DNA from: ZC4RG25 sp041687075 | GTDB lineage: Bacteria > Pseudomonadota > Alphaproteobacteria > Rhizobiales > Hyphomicrobiaceae | Assembly: GCA_041687075.1 (NCBI GenBank) | Contig: JAWLCO010000124.1 | Coordinates: 1 to 11,746, forward strand | Direction of reading: 5' to 3' | Length of the DNA: 11,746 bases | Shown here: piece after piece, positions 1 through 5,775 of the stretch | How the letters are laid out: each line of letters opens with the position of its first letter | How positions within the stretch are numbered: position 1 is the stretch's first letter | Notes under the pieces: model-generated | Seen by the model: only the letters and a program-made list of their open reading frames with translations | What the model was told of the DNA's origin: nothing | Databases searched by the model: none | Translations under genes and position numbers: made by a program

Positions 1-979
1 CGATGCCCTTCGCCAGCCGTTCGGTGTTGGTGACGAAGAGATCATCGCCCACCAGCTGGCATTTGTCGCCCAGCTCCGCGGTGAGCTGCTTCCAGCCCTG
101 CCAATCGTCCTCCGACATGCCGTCCTCGATCGAGACGACCGGATACCGGCTGACGAGATCGGCGAGGTAGCGGGCCATGCCTTCGGAATCGAACGTTTTG
201 CCCTCGCCGGCAAGATCATACTTCCCGTCCTTGAAAAACTCTGTTGCCGCGCAATCGAGCGCGAGCATCACATCGTCGCCCGGCTTGTAGCCGGCCTTCT
301 CGATGGCGCGCATGATGAAGCCCAGCGCCTCGTCCGCCGACTGCAGGTTCGGCGCGAAGCCGCCCTCGTCGCCGACGTTGGTATTGTGGCCCGCGTCCTT
401 CAGTGCCTTGCGCAGCGTGTGGAAGATCTCGGCGCCCATGCGGATGGCGTCTGCGCAGGTCGGCGCCGAGACCGGCATGATCATGAATTCCTGGATATCG
501 ATCGGATTGTCGGCGTGGGCGCCGCCGTTGACGATGTTCATCATGGGCACCGGCAGCACGTACGCACTCGTCCCGCCGATATAGCGGAAGAGCGGCAGCG
601 TGCATGCGTCCGCAGCCGCCTTGGCCACCGCCAGCGACACGCCGAGGATCGCATTCGCCCCGAGCCGCCCTTTGTTCGGCGTGCCGTCGAGCTCGATGAG
701 CGCTTGGTCGATACCACGCTGGTCGACCGCGTCGCGGTCCCTGAGCGCGTTGTAGATCTCCCCGTTGACCGCCTCGACGGCCTTCAGAACGCCTTTACCC
801 AGATAGCGGGCCTGATCGCCATCCCGCAGCTCGACCGCCTCGTGCGCACCCGTCGATGCGCCCGAGGGCACGGCCGCACGGCCCATGGAGCCGTCCTCCA
901 GCACGACCTCGACCTCGATCGTCGGATTGCCGCGACTGTCGAGGATCTCCCGGCCGGTGATATCGATGATGGCTGTCAT
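1..979 (-). CDS. eno: Enolase, 5' portion (3' end lies outside the window)
   Basis: Phosphopyruvate hydratase, the cytosolic glycolytic enzyme interconverting 2-phosphoglycerate and phosphoenolpyruvate; in many bacteria it also binds the RNA degradosome. The minus-strand frame from the ATG at 979 stays open to base 1, giving 326 codons of a protein that is usually about 425 residues. Visible family landmarks are the N-terminal DSRGNPT segment, the SGASTG loop, the NIVNGGAHADN stretch with the substrate-site His, the GDEGGFAPN loop carrying the catalytic Glu, the metal-ligand regions LALDCAA and SIEDGM, and GDDLFVTN. The catalytic Lys near residue 340 should lie beyond the window edge, so it cannot be checked. 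The start is supported by a full AGGAGG at 985-990, five bases before the ATG. The gene is divergent from the GFA/queC run. Identification is secure. Confidence 0.97.
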   Translation of the reverse strand, partial: MTAIIDITGREILDSRGNPTIEVEVVLEDGSMGRAAVPSGASTGAHEAVELRDGDQARYLGKGVLKAVEAVNGEIYNALRDRDAVDQRGIDQALIELDGTPNKGRLGANAILGVSLAVAKAAADACTLPLFRYIGGTSAYVLPVPMMNIVNGGAHADNPIDIQEFMIMPVSAPTCADAIRMGAEIFHTLRKALKDAGHNTNVGDEGGFAPNLQSADEALGFIMRAIEKAGYKPGDDVMLALDCAATEFFKDGKYDLAGEGKTFDSEGMARYLADLVSRYPVVSIEDGMSEDDWQGWKQLTAELGDKCQLVGDDLFVTNTERLAKGI

Positions 980-1028
980 GAAGGCCTCCTGCTCGAGTTT
1001 GGGGGATTACGCGGCAACTCGGGCGCGG

Positions 1029-1056
1029 GTTCTAGCCCACCCATGTCCATTGACAA
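1029..1056 (-). promoter_or_regulatory. Candidate sigma70-type promoter for eno
   Basis: On the minus strand TTGTCA (1051-1056) is followed after 16 bases by TAGAAC (1029-1034), about 50 bases upstream of the eno start. Both hexamers match the consensus only partly. The same place also holds a perfect TTGACA on the plus strand (1050-1055), facing the GFA gene, but with no acceptable -10 at the right distance. Confidence 0.35.
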
Positions 1057-1131
1057 GAGCCGCTTGCACCTGTGGCGCTGAGAGGCTATCGCGCGGTACA
1101 CAAGCCTGCGACAACCTCGGGAGCGAAAGCC

Positions 1132-1491
1132 ATGAGCGAAGCCAGGACCTACACGGGCGGTTGCCACTGCGGAAAGGTGCGCTACGAGGTGGAGACCTCG
1201 CTTACCCCCGTGCTCGACTGCAACTGCTCCATCTGCCAGAAGCGCGGCGCGCTGTGGACCTATGTCGATCCGCCGGCGTTCAAGCTGCTCACCGGCGAGG
1301 GCGAGCTGACAGACTATCAGTTCAACAAGCACAACATCCACCACCTTTTCTGCGCGACGTGCGGCGTCGCCTCGTTCGCACGCGGATCGAGCACCGAGGG
1401 CGGTGAAGGTATTGCCATCAACGTGCGCTGCCTCGACGACATCGACCTTGCCAGCCTGACGCTGACGCCGTTCGACGGCCGGAGCCTGTGA
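1132..1491 (+). CDS. GFA / CENP-V domain zinc protein (aldehyde-activating-like)
   Basis: A 119-residue protein of the GFA (glutathione-dependent formaldehyde-activating, CENP-V) fold family. It shows the full set of zinc-binding cysteines: GCHCG (C11, C13), CNCSIC (C30, C32, C35) and FCATCG (C74, C77). In the characterised founder, Gfa, the fold binds glutathione and promotes its adduct formation with formaldehyde; most family members have no demonstrated substrate, so only the fold is claimed here. The ATG at 1132 is preferred over an in-frame ATG at 1072 because the protein then begins directly before the conserved core, with GGGAG eight bases upstream. The stop lies only 4 nt before queC, so the two are probably co-transcribed. 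It is cytosolic, with no signal peptide or membrane segment. Confidence 0.88.
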   Translation: MSEARTYTGGCHCGKVRYEVETSLTPVLDCNCSICQKRGALWTYVDPPAFKLLTGEGELTDYQFNKHNIHHLFCATCGVASFARGSSTEGGEGIAINVRCLDDIDLASLTLTPFDGRSL

Positions 1492-1495
1492 GCCG

Positions 1496-2191
1496 ATGCG
1501 AGCGCTGGTCCTGTTCTCCGGAGGACAGGACTCGACGACGTGCCTCGCCTGGGCGCTTTCGCGCTACGACCACGTCGAGACGATCGGCTTCGCCTACGGC
1601 CAGCGCCACGAGGTCGAGCTGATCGCGCGCCGGAATGTGCTGCAGGACCTGCGTGCCGGTTTCCCGGAGTGGGCCCCGCGTCTCGGCGACGATCGCGTGC
1701 TCGATCTTGCCGAGCTCGGCGCCATCAGCGACACGGCGCTGACCCGCGATGCTGCCATCGAGATGACGGCGGCCGGCCTGCCGTCCACCTTCGTGCCGGG
1801 CCGCAATCTCGTGTTCTTCACGTACGCCGCCGCAGTTGGCTACCGCCGCCGCATTCCGGTGCTCGTCGGCGGCATGAGCGAGTCGGACTACTCGGGCTAT
1901 CCCGACTGCCGCAACGATACGCTGCAAACGCTCGCCCGCGCTTTGAGCCTCGGCCTCGACTGGACCGTAGCCATCGAGACCCCGCTCATGTGGCTCGACA
2001 AGGCAGGTACTTGGGCGTTAGCGCAAAAGCTGGGCGGCGACCGGCTAGTTGAGCTGATCGTCGACGAAACGCACACCTGCTACCTTGGCGACCGCAGCCA
2101 TCGTCATGCCTGGGGCTACGGCTGCGGCACGTGCCCCGCCTGTGAGCTGCGACGGAAAGGATGGGAGAAATGGCAGACCGCAAGGACTTGA
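1496..2191 (+). CDS. queC: 7-cyano-7-deazaguanine (preQ0) synthase QueC
   Basis: QueC converts 7-carboxy-7-deazaguanine, ammonia and ATP into preQ0, the precursor of the queuosine tRNA modification. The 231-residue protein has the PP-loop ATPase motif SGGQDST at residues 8-14, the GFAYGQRHEVE segment around 31-41, PGRN at 101-104, the substrate-site stretch ESDYSGYPDCR at 129-139, and the C-terminal zinc site formed by C195, C210, C213 and C216 in CYLGDRSHRHAWGYGCG and CPAC. Length is normal for the family. The start follows the GFA stop by 4 nt, with GGAG 11 bases upstream, suggesting translational coupling. The last 31 bases overlap the next small gene. queE and queD are not in the window; queF and a probable precursor transporter lie 1.6-2.2 kb downstream on the same strand. 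Confidence 0.96.
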   Translation: MRALVLFSGGQDSTTCLAWALSRYDHVETIGFAYGQRHEVELIARRNVLQDLRAGFPEWAPRLGDDRVLDLAELGAISDTALTRDAAIEMTAAGLPSTFVPGRNLVFFTYAAAVGYRRRIPVLVGGMSESDYSGYPDCRNDTLQTLARALSLGLDWTVAIETPLMWLDKAGTWALAQKLGGDRLVELIVDETHTCYLGDRSHRHAWGYGCGTCPACELRRKGWEKWQTART

Positions 2192-2418
2192 TCCGCGCCG
2201 TCGATCTGGCACTCGCGGGCGATTGGGACGCCGCGCACAAGATCGTACAGTGCTACGAAACGGATTCAGACGCCTGCTGGATCCACGCCGTCCTGCACAA
2301 GATTGAAGGCGACGCCGGCAACAGCCGCTACTGGTACGCCCGCACGGTGCATTCCTACGAAGCCTATCCCGATCCGAAGCAGGAATTGCAGGCGATCAAG
2401 GCGGCTTTGACTTATTGA
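2161..2418 (+). CDS. Small conserved-looking protein of unknown function, overlapping queC
   Basis: An 85-residue acidic protein, function unknown. It starts inside the 3' end of queC in another frame. An in-frame ATG at 2170 would give 82 residues and is about equally plausible: AAAGG at 2156-2160 is 9 bases from 2170 and adjacent to 2161. The sequence is Trp/Tyr/Ala-rich, with segments such as LALAGDWDAAHKIVQ, CWIHAVLHKIEGD and SRYWYARTVHSYE, which look like a helix-turn-helix repeat of TPR-like character. From memory, very similar short proteins are widespread and unnamed in alphaproteobacteria, but this was not searched. No signal peptide or membrane segment is present. The overlap with queC argues for co-expression and a real gene. 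A heptamer repeat begins 8 bases after the stop. Confidence 0.75.
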   Translation: MGEMADRKDLIRAVDLALAGDWDAAHKIVQCYETDSDACWIHAVLHKIEGDAGNSRYWYARTVHSYEAYPDPKQELQAIKAALTY

Positions 2419-2453
2419 GTGAGGGGCGAATGGCGAATAGGGAGTAGCGAATA
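2419..2453 (+). repeat. Heptamer array, four units (GCGAATR family)
   Basis: Immediately after the stop of the preceding gene, four 7-nt units stand in tandem: GCGAATG (2426-2432), GCGAATA (2433-2439), GGGAGTA (2440-2446) and GCGAATA (2447-2453). The same units occur at 8023-8097 as an inverted pair. Here no matching opposite arm follows, although GTGAGGG at 2419-2425 can pair with CCCTCAC at 2470-2476 and enclose the array. A further pair, GCTCTTC (2464-2470) and GAAGAGC (2490-2496), lies just downstream and competes for the same bases. Confidence 0.7.
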
Positions 2454-2645
2454 GGGCAAAGGGGCTCTTCCCTCACGCGTTTCTGTTTTGAAGAGCATGG
2501 ACCGCAGTCAGCTTGGGGCTGCTTTGGGCGCCAGTGGCGCATTCGGTAACTCTCCGGAATACCACCGCCAAGGTTCACCAGCCGCGTAAACCCTGCCTTT
2601 ACGGGGGGCGGCCATGGTGGTCGCGTTTGTGTTGGGGGATGCCCG

Positions 2646-3425
2646 ATGGAGAGAATTCGTACAATTCGTTCGGGGAAACTGGGCAAGGTCGAGCTGCATC
2701 TGGCCCAGCAGGGAAAGGCATTCTTCGGCCTGGCCGACAGAAAGGTATGCGTCGAAGGCACCGATCCGGATGATGTGTGGCGACGCCTTCACGATGAAGC
2801 CGGCAAGGCCAACCCGAAGTATTTCGGTTTCGACGGCGCACGGGCGCGCTTCCTGCAACACTTTCCGAACGGCTTCCACTCGGACCACTATGTGAACGCG
2901 GAGCGCCAGTACAAGCTCGTCGCCAAAGATCGCCTGGAGACAACGGCCCCTCTCGATGTAGCGGTGAATGCATCTGGTTTGGGCGAGGCGGTTCTCGCTG
3001 CCTATAACGCGACCAATCTGCTGTCGCCGTTTGAAAAGATGCGCGTTCGCGATGCGCTTCGAAGCCCGTCGGCAGATGCCTTCATCCGTGCAGCCGCACG
3101 CTTTACGTTGGGTGAAGGGGAACGCGCGCTGCAGGAAATGGACCACGCGTTGAAGCCGCACGACGCCGCCAAATGGACCGTCGTCACATATCTTCCGTTC
3201 CTGTGGCGTCCGGAAGAGCACATGTACCTGAAGCCGAGTGTCACAAAGGACTTCGCGGCTCGCGTCGGCCATCGCTTTGCATCGGATTACGAGACGCGGT
3301 TGAGCTTCGACGTCTACGAGAGCTTATTGAACCTCGTCACGAAAACGAATGCCGAGCTCGCCGAGCTCCGCCCGCGCGACCGCATAGATGTGCAAAGCTT
3401 CATCTGGGTGGTGGGAGCTTACTAA
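2646..3425 (+). CDS. Uncharacterised 259-residue protein inserted between the two queuosine gene groups
   Basis: I do not recognise a named family. The protein is soluble, with no signal peptide, membrane segment or obvious catalytic motif. The N-terminal third (ELHLAQQGKAFFGLADRKV, then YFGFDGARARFLQHFPNGF) is followed by a helical, Ala-rich middle (LLSPFEKMRVRDALRS, ADAFIRAAARFTLGEG). The C-terminal third holds the most conserved-looking stretches: WTVVTYLPFLWRPEEHMYLK, VTKDFAARVGHRFA and RDRIDVQSFIWVVGAY. Similar endings appear, from memory, in other uncharacterised bacterial proteins. The start is supported by GGGGGA six bases upstream. GC content is visibly lower and codon use less GC-biased than in the neighbours. 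The gene stands alone between two repeat-bearing gaps, which suggests a later insertion. The long antisense frame across it looks like a shadow. Confidence 0.75.
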   Translation: MERIRTIRSGKLGKVELHLAQQGKAFFGLADRKVCVEGTDPDDVWRRLHDEAGKANPKYFGFDGARARFLQHFPNGFHSDHYVNAERQYKLVAKDRLETTAPLDVAVNASGLGEAVLAAYNATNLLSPFEKMRVRDALRSPSADAFIRAAARFTLGEGERALQEMDHALKPHDAAKWTVVTYLPFLWRPEEHMYLKPSVTKDFAARVGHRFASDYETRLSFDVYESLLNLVTKTNAELAELRPRDRIDVQSFIWVVGAY

Positions 3426-3509
3426 CCGGCCAGTGCGGCTCCAGCCCCCCTGATCCTCGACAAGACCGCCTCATCAACTCCGCAGCTGTACCACCCCAAC
3501 TCACCCGTC

Positions 3510-3557
3510 ATCCCGTGCGCGGTGCAGCGCGTTAGCGGTGCACCGCAGACACGGGAT
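3510..3557. repeat. REP-like extragenic palindrome
   Basis: A two-part stem: ATCCCGTG (3510-3517) pairs with CACGGGAT (3550-3557), and inside it GCGGTGC (3519-3525) pairs with GCACCGC (3540-3546), with the bases around GTTA forming the tip. The layout and the GTGCGCGGTGCAGCGCGTTAG-like interior match the small palindromes scattered between genes in many Hyphomicrobiales genomes. It may stabilise or end the transcript of the preceding gene. Confidence 0.7.
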
Positions 3558-3781
3558 CTTGCGACTGGTGAGGTCGTGCGTGTGGCGGGGTGCCAGATGA
3601 CACGTGGTTGTGTTCCTGGCCTGGACGGCATGGGGCGGGAACGCGACCAGTGGCAGCGTCGTCAAAACATTGCGCGACTGGTAAGGACCATGCAGCGCTG
3701 GCCGCGCGCCAAGAGGGGGCGGGCTTGCGAGAAGTCAGCGGGGCTGTAAAAGCGGTGGCCGCAGAACGAGGAGATGGGATC
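3558..3781. other. Non-coding gap before the transporter gene
   Basis: With the REP palindrome, this makes a 356-base gap. I see no credible gene: the in-frame upstream extension of the transporter lacks membrane-protein character. Two near-identical 13-mers occur in the same orientation, GCGACTGGTGAGG (3561-3573) and GCGACTGGTAAGG (3674-3686). No convincing promoter pair or preQ1 riboswitch fold was seen. Confidence 0.5.
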
Positions 3782-4351
3782 ATGAACGAGACGCTGGCCG
3801 CCCGGCAGCGGCTCGAAGGCTATTTGTTCCTGGTGGGCTTTGGTCTTTGCATTCCGGCAGCCAACTGGTTGATCGGCAATGCGGGGACGGTCTGCACGGC
3901 GGACGGCCCCTGCCTGATCCCGGTCGCGCCGGGGCTCATGGCGCCGAGTGGCGTGCTGATGGTGGGCCTCGCACTGGTGCTGCGTGACCTCGTTCAGCGG
4001 CGGCTGGGTTTGAAGTGGGCGGCGGGAGCCATTCTGGCCGGTGCGGCGCTGTCGGCGTTTCTGGCGCCGCCTGCCTGGGTCCTCGCATCGGCGGCGGCGT
4101 TCCTGCTGTCAGAGTTCGCGGATCTCGCCGTCTATACGCCGCTCCAGCGCCGGCGGCTGATCCTCGCGGTGGTGGCGAGCAGCATCGTGGGCCTTATCGT
4201 CGATAGTGCCGTATTCCTATATCTCGCGTTTGGCAGTCTGGAGTTCCTCGCAGGGCAGGTCGTCGGCAAGGCCTGGATGGTCCTGGCGGCCATCCCGTTC
4301 ATCGCCTGGCTGCGCCATCGTGATGCCAGACTGGGCCTGCAACCGGCCTGA
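3782..4351 (+). CDS. VUT family (YhhQ/COG1738-like) queuosine-precursor transporter
   Basis: A 189-residue inner-membrane protein with about six hydrophobic segments, near residues 13-33, 48-68, 77-95, 98-115, 127-149 and 155-178. The conserved stretches LRDLVQRRLG (67-76), SEFADLAVYTPLQRRR (110-125) and AGQVVGKAW (157-165) are typical of the VUT/YhhQ family. E. coli YhhQ imports preQ0 and preQ1 for queuosine synthesis. Lying 10 nt upstream of queF strongly supports a precursor-transport role, though the exact substrate (preQ0, preQ1 or queuine) is inferred. The start at 3782 is chosen over a longer open frame from 3590 because GAGGAG lies eight bases upstream and the translated extension is low-complexity and charged. 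It probably forms an operon with queF and the SMR gene. Confidence 0.88.
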   Translation: MNETLAARQRLEGYLFLVGFGLCIPAANWLIGNAGTVCTADGPCLIPVAPGLMAPSGVLMVGLALVLRDLVQRRLGLKWAAGAILAGAALSAFLAPPAWVLASAAAFLLSEFADLAVYTPLQRRRLILAVVASSIVGLIVDSAVFLYLAFGSLEFLAGQVVGKAWMVLAAIPFIAWLRHRDARLGLQPA

Positions 4352-4361
4352 AAGTTTTGTC

Positions 4362-4823
4362 ATGAGCACCGGTACCTCAAATCTGACCCAGCTCGGTCAA
4401 CCCGCCACCGTTCCAGCGAGCCCCGAAGAGGCCCAGCTCGAACGGGTGCCGAACCCGCATCCGGATACACCCTACGTCGCCCGCTTCACGGCGCCGGAGT
4501 TCACATCGCTCTGCCCCGTCACGGGCCAGCCGGATTTCGCTCACCTCGTCATCGACTACGTGCCGCGCGACTGGATCGTGGAATCCAAGTCGCTGAAGTT
4601 CTACCTGACGTCCTTCCGCAACCGCGGCGCCTTCCACGAGGACTGTACCGTCGCAATCGGCAAGCGGCTCGTCGCCCTGCTCGAGCCGCACTTCCTGCGC
4701 ATCGGCGGCTACTGGTATCCGCGCGGCGGCATTCCGATCGACGTCTTCTGGCAGACGGGCGAGCTGCCGAAGGGAGTCTGGCTTCCGGACCAGGGCGTCG
4801 CCCCCTATCGCGGGCGCGGCTGA
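4362..4823 (+). CDS. queF: NADPH-dependent preQ0 reductase QueF (unimodular type)
   Basis: QueF reduces the nitrile of preQ0 to the amine preQ1, the step after QueC in queuosine synthesis. The 153-residue length matches the short YkvM-type subfamily rather than the two-domain E. coli type. Visible are the nucleophilic C51 in SLCPVTGQPDFA with D58, the QueF signature ESKSLKFY (residues 74-81), FRNRGAFHE (85-93) with the His-Glu pair, and the RGGIPIDVFWQTG end (121-133). The first 35 residues are a variable, probably flexible extension. The start at 4362 follows the transporter stop by 10 nt; a longer frame that runs back through the transporter gene is a shadow. No clear Shine-Dalgarno is present, so coupling to the upstream gene is likely. 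Confidence 0.96.
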   Translation: MSTGTSNLTQLGQPATVPASPEEAQLERVPNPHPDTPYVARFTAPEFTSLCPVTGQPDFAHLVIDYVPRDWIVESKSLKFYLTSFRNRGAFHEDCTVAIGKRLVALLEPHFLRIGGYWYPRGGIPIDVFWQTGELPKGVWLPDQGVAPYRGRG

Positions 4824-4841
4824 CATACGAGAAGAGGCGCT

Positions 4842-5174
4842 GTGGCCTACCTCTATCTGGGCATCGCCATCGTGGCGGAGGTGATCGCGACGTCTGCGCT
4901 GAAGGCCTCCGAAGGCTTCACGCGGCTCGGTCCCGCGGTCATCACGACGATCGGCTACGCCGCCGCGTTCTATTTCCTGTCACTGACGCTGAAGTCGATA
5001 CCCGTGGGCATTGCCTACGCCATCTGGAGCGGGATCGGCATCGTGCTGATTTCCGTGATCGGGCTGTTCCTGTTCCGCCAGACGCTAGACTTGCCCGCGG
5101 TCATCGGGATCGCGCTCATCGTCGCCGGCGTTGCGGTCATCAACCTCTACTCCCAAGCGATGCCGCCGCATTGA
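4842..5174 (+). CDS. SMR-family multidrug exporter, EmrE type
   Basis: A 110-residue four-helix inner-membrane protein, closely like E. coli EmrE. SMR proteins work as dual-topology dimers exchanging protons for quaternary ammonium compounds and other cationic drugs. The membrane-embedded acidic residue is E13 in IVAEVIATSALK; the binding-site aromatics are Y59 and W62 in GIAYAIWSGIGIVLIS, and the VAGVAVINL fourth helix is present. The QDLPA-like stretch DLPAVIGIALI follows loop 3. Translation begins at GTG (4842), 18 nt after queF, with AGAAGAGG a few bases upstream. It is probably the last gene of the transporter-queF unit. Some SMR members export guanidinium instead, but the sequence resembles the drug-exporting Qac/EmrE branch more closely. 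Confidence 0.92.
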   Translation: MAYLYLGIAIVAEVIATSALKASEGFTRLGPAVITTIGYAAAFYFLSLTLKSIPVGIAYAIWSGIGIVLISVIGLFLFRQTLDLPAVIGIALIVAGVAVINLYSQAMPPH

Positions 5175-5195
5175 CACGCCAGCTCCGCATCGGGT

Positions 5196-5210
5196 GCCCG
5201 CGACGCGGGC
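5196..5210. terminator. Candidate bidirectional terminator hairpin
   Basis: GCCCGC (5196-5201) pairs with GCGGGC (5205-5210) around a GAC loop, in the 37-base gap between the convergent SMR and isochorismatase-like genes. The position suits a shared terminator. The stem is short, and only a few T residues follow on either side, so this is tentative. Confidence 0.4.
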
Positions 5211-5211
5211 T

Positions 5212-5775
5212 TCAGGCGTTTCGAGTCAGCTCCGCAATCAGGCCTGCAGCGGTCACGATACGCGCAAACTCGCCAGAAAGGCTCGCGATATGAGCCGCAT
5301 GCACGGTCTCCGCCGGCACCACCGCACCACTCGGGGTCTCCCGGTCGAAGGTGAAGCAGGCATCCTCCACCAGCGTCATCGAGAAACCGCGATTGTCGCC
5401 CGAGCGCACGGTCGTCGAGACACAGTGATCCGTGCTCGCACCGGCAACGATGACATCCGGCCGCCCCAGTCCCTCGAGGCGCTGCGGGAGATCGGTGCCG
5501 ATGAAGGCGCAGTTGACCGTCTTGCGGAGCACCGGCTCGCCCGGCTGCTCCACGGCGATGTTCATCGGATCGTTACCGATCTGTCCCGGCCGGAACGGGC
5601 TCGTCGGCCGCGTCGAGTCGTGCCGCACATGGATCACCGGCCAGCCCTTCTCGCGCCACACCGTGATAAGGCTCAGCACCCGCGTCTCGGCCTCCAGATT
5701 GTTGCGCCGGATGCGGGCTGCGATCTCGTCAAACCCCTTTTGAAGGTCGATCAGGAGCAGGACAGGCGGCTTCAT
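5212..5775 (-). CDS. Isochorismatase-like cysteine hydrolase
   Basis: A 187-residue cytosolic member of the isochorismatase-like hydrolase superfamily, which includes nicotinamidases, isochorismatases and various amidases. The catalytic triad is visible: D10 in LLIDLQKGF, K85 in RKTVNCAF, and the nucleophilic C118 in GASTDHCVSTTVRS with the usual cis-peptide neighbourhood. The metal-site motif of true nicotinamidases is not obvious, so the substrate is unknown. The closest look is to the generic amidohydrolase branch. Its ATG overlaps the thrS stop in an ATGA arrangement (5772-5775), so it is translated from the thrS message, most likely by re-initiation. It ends at the candidate convergent terminator. 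A functional link to threonyl-tRNA synthetase is not evident. Confidence 0.9.
   Translation of the reverse strand: MKPPVLLLIDLQKGFDEIAARIRRNNLEAETRVLSLITVWREKGWPVIHVRHDSTRPTSPFRPGQIGNDPMNIAVEQPGEPVLRKTVNCAFIGTDLPQRLEGLGRPDVIVAGASTDHCVSTTVRSGDNRGFSMTLVEDACFTFDRETPSGAVVPAETVHAAHIASLSGEFARIVTAAGLIAELTRNA

Noticed and set aside
2497..2589. 30-codon frame starting MDRSQLGAALG upstream of the 2646 gene, as a possible leader peptide or toxin
   Set aside because: No convincing ribosome site, no hydrophobic or toxin-like pattern and no attenuator fold; length is within chance expectation.
2508..3272. Minus-strand open frame opposite the uncharacterised 2646-3425 gene
   Set aside because: No ribosome site, Cys/Arg-rich product with no coherent fold; the plus-strand frame has a ribosome site and conserved-looking stretches.
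3426..3781. preQ1 riboswitch searched for ahead of the transporter-queF unit (and ahead of the GFA-queC unit)
   Set aside because: No compact stem-loop with the A-rich tail and downstream pairing expected of known preQ1 riboswitch classes was found by eye.
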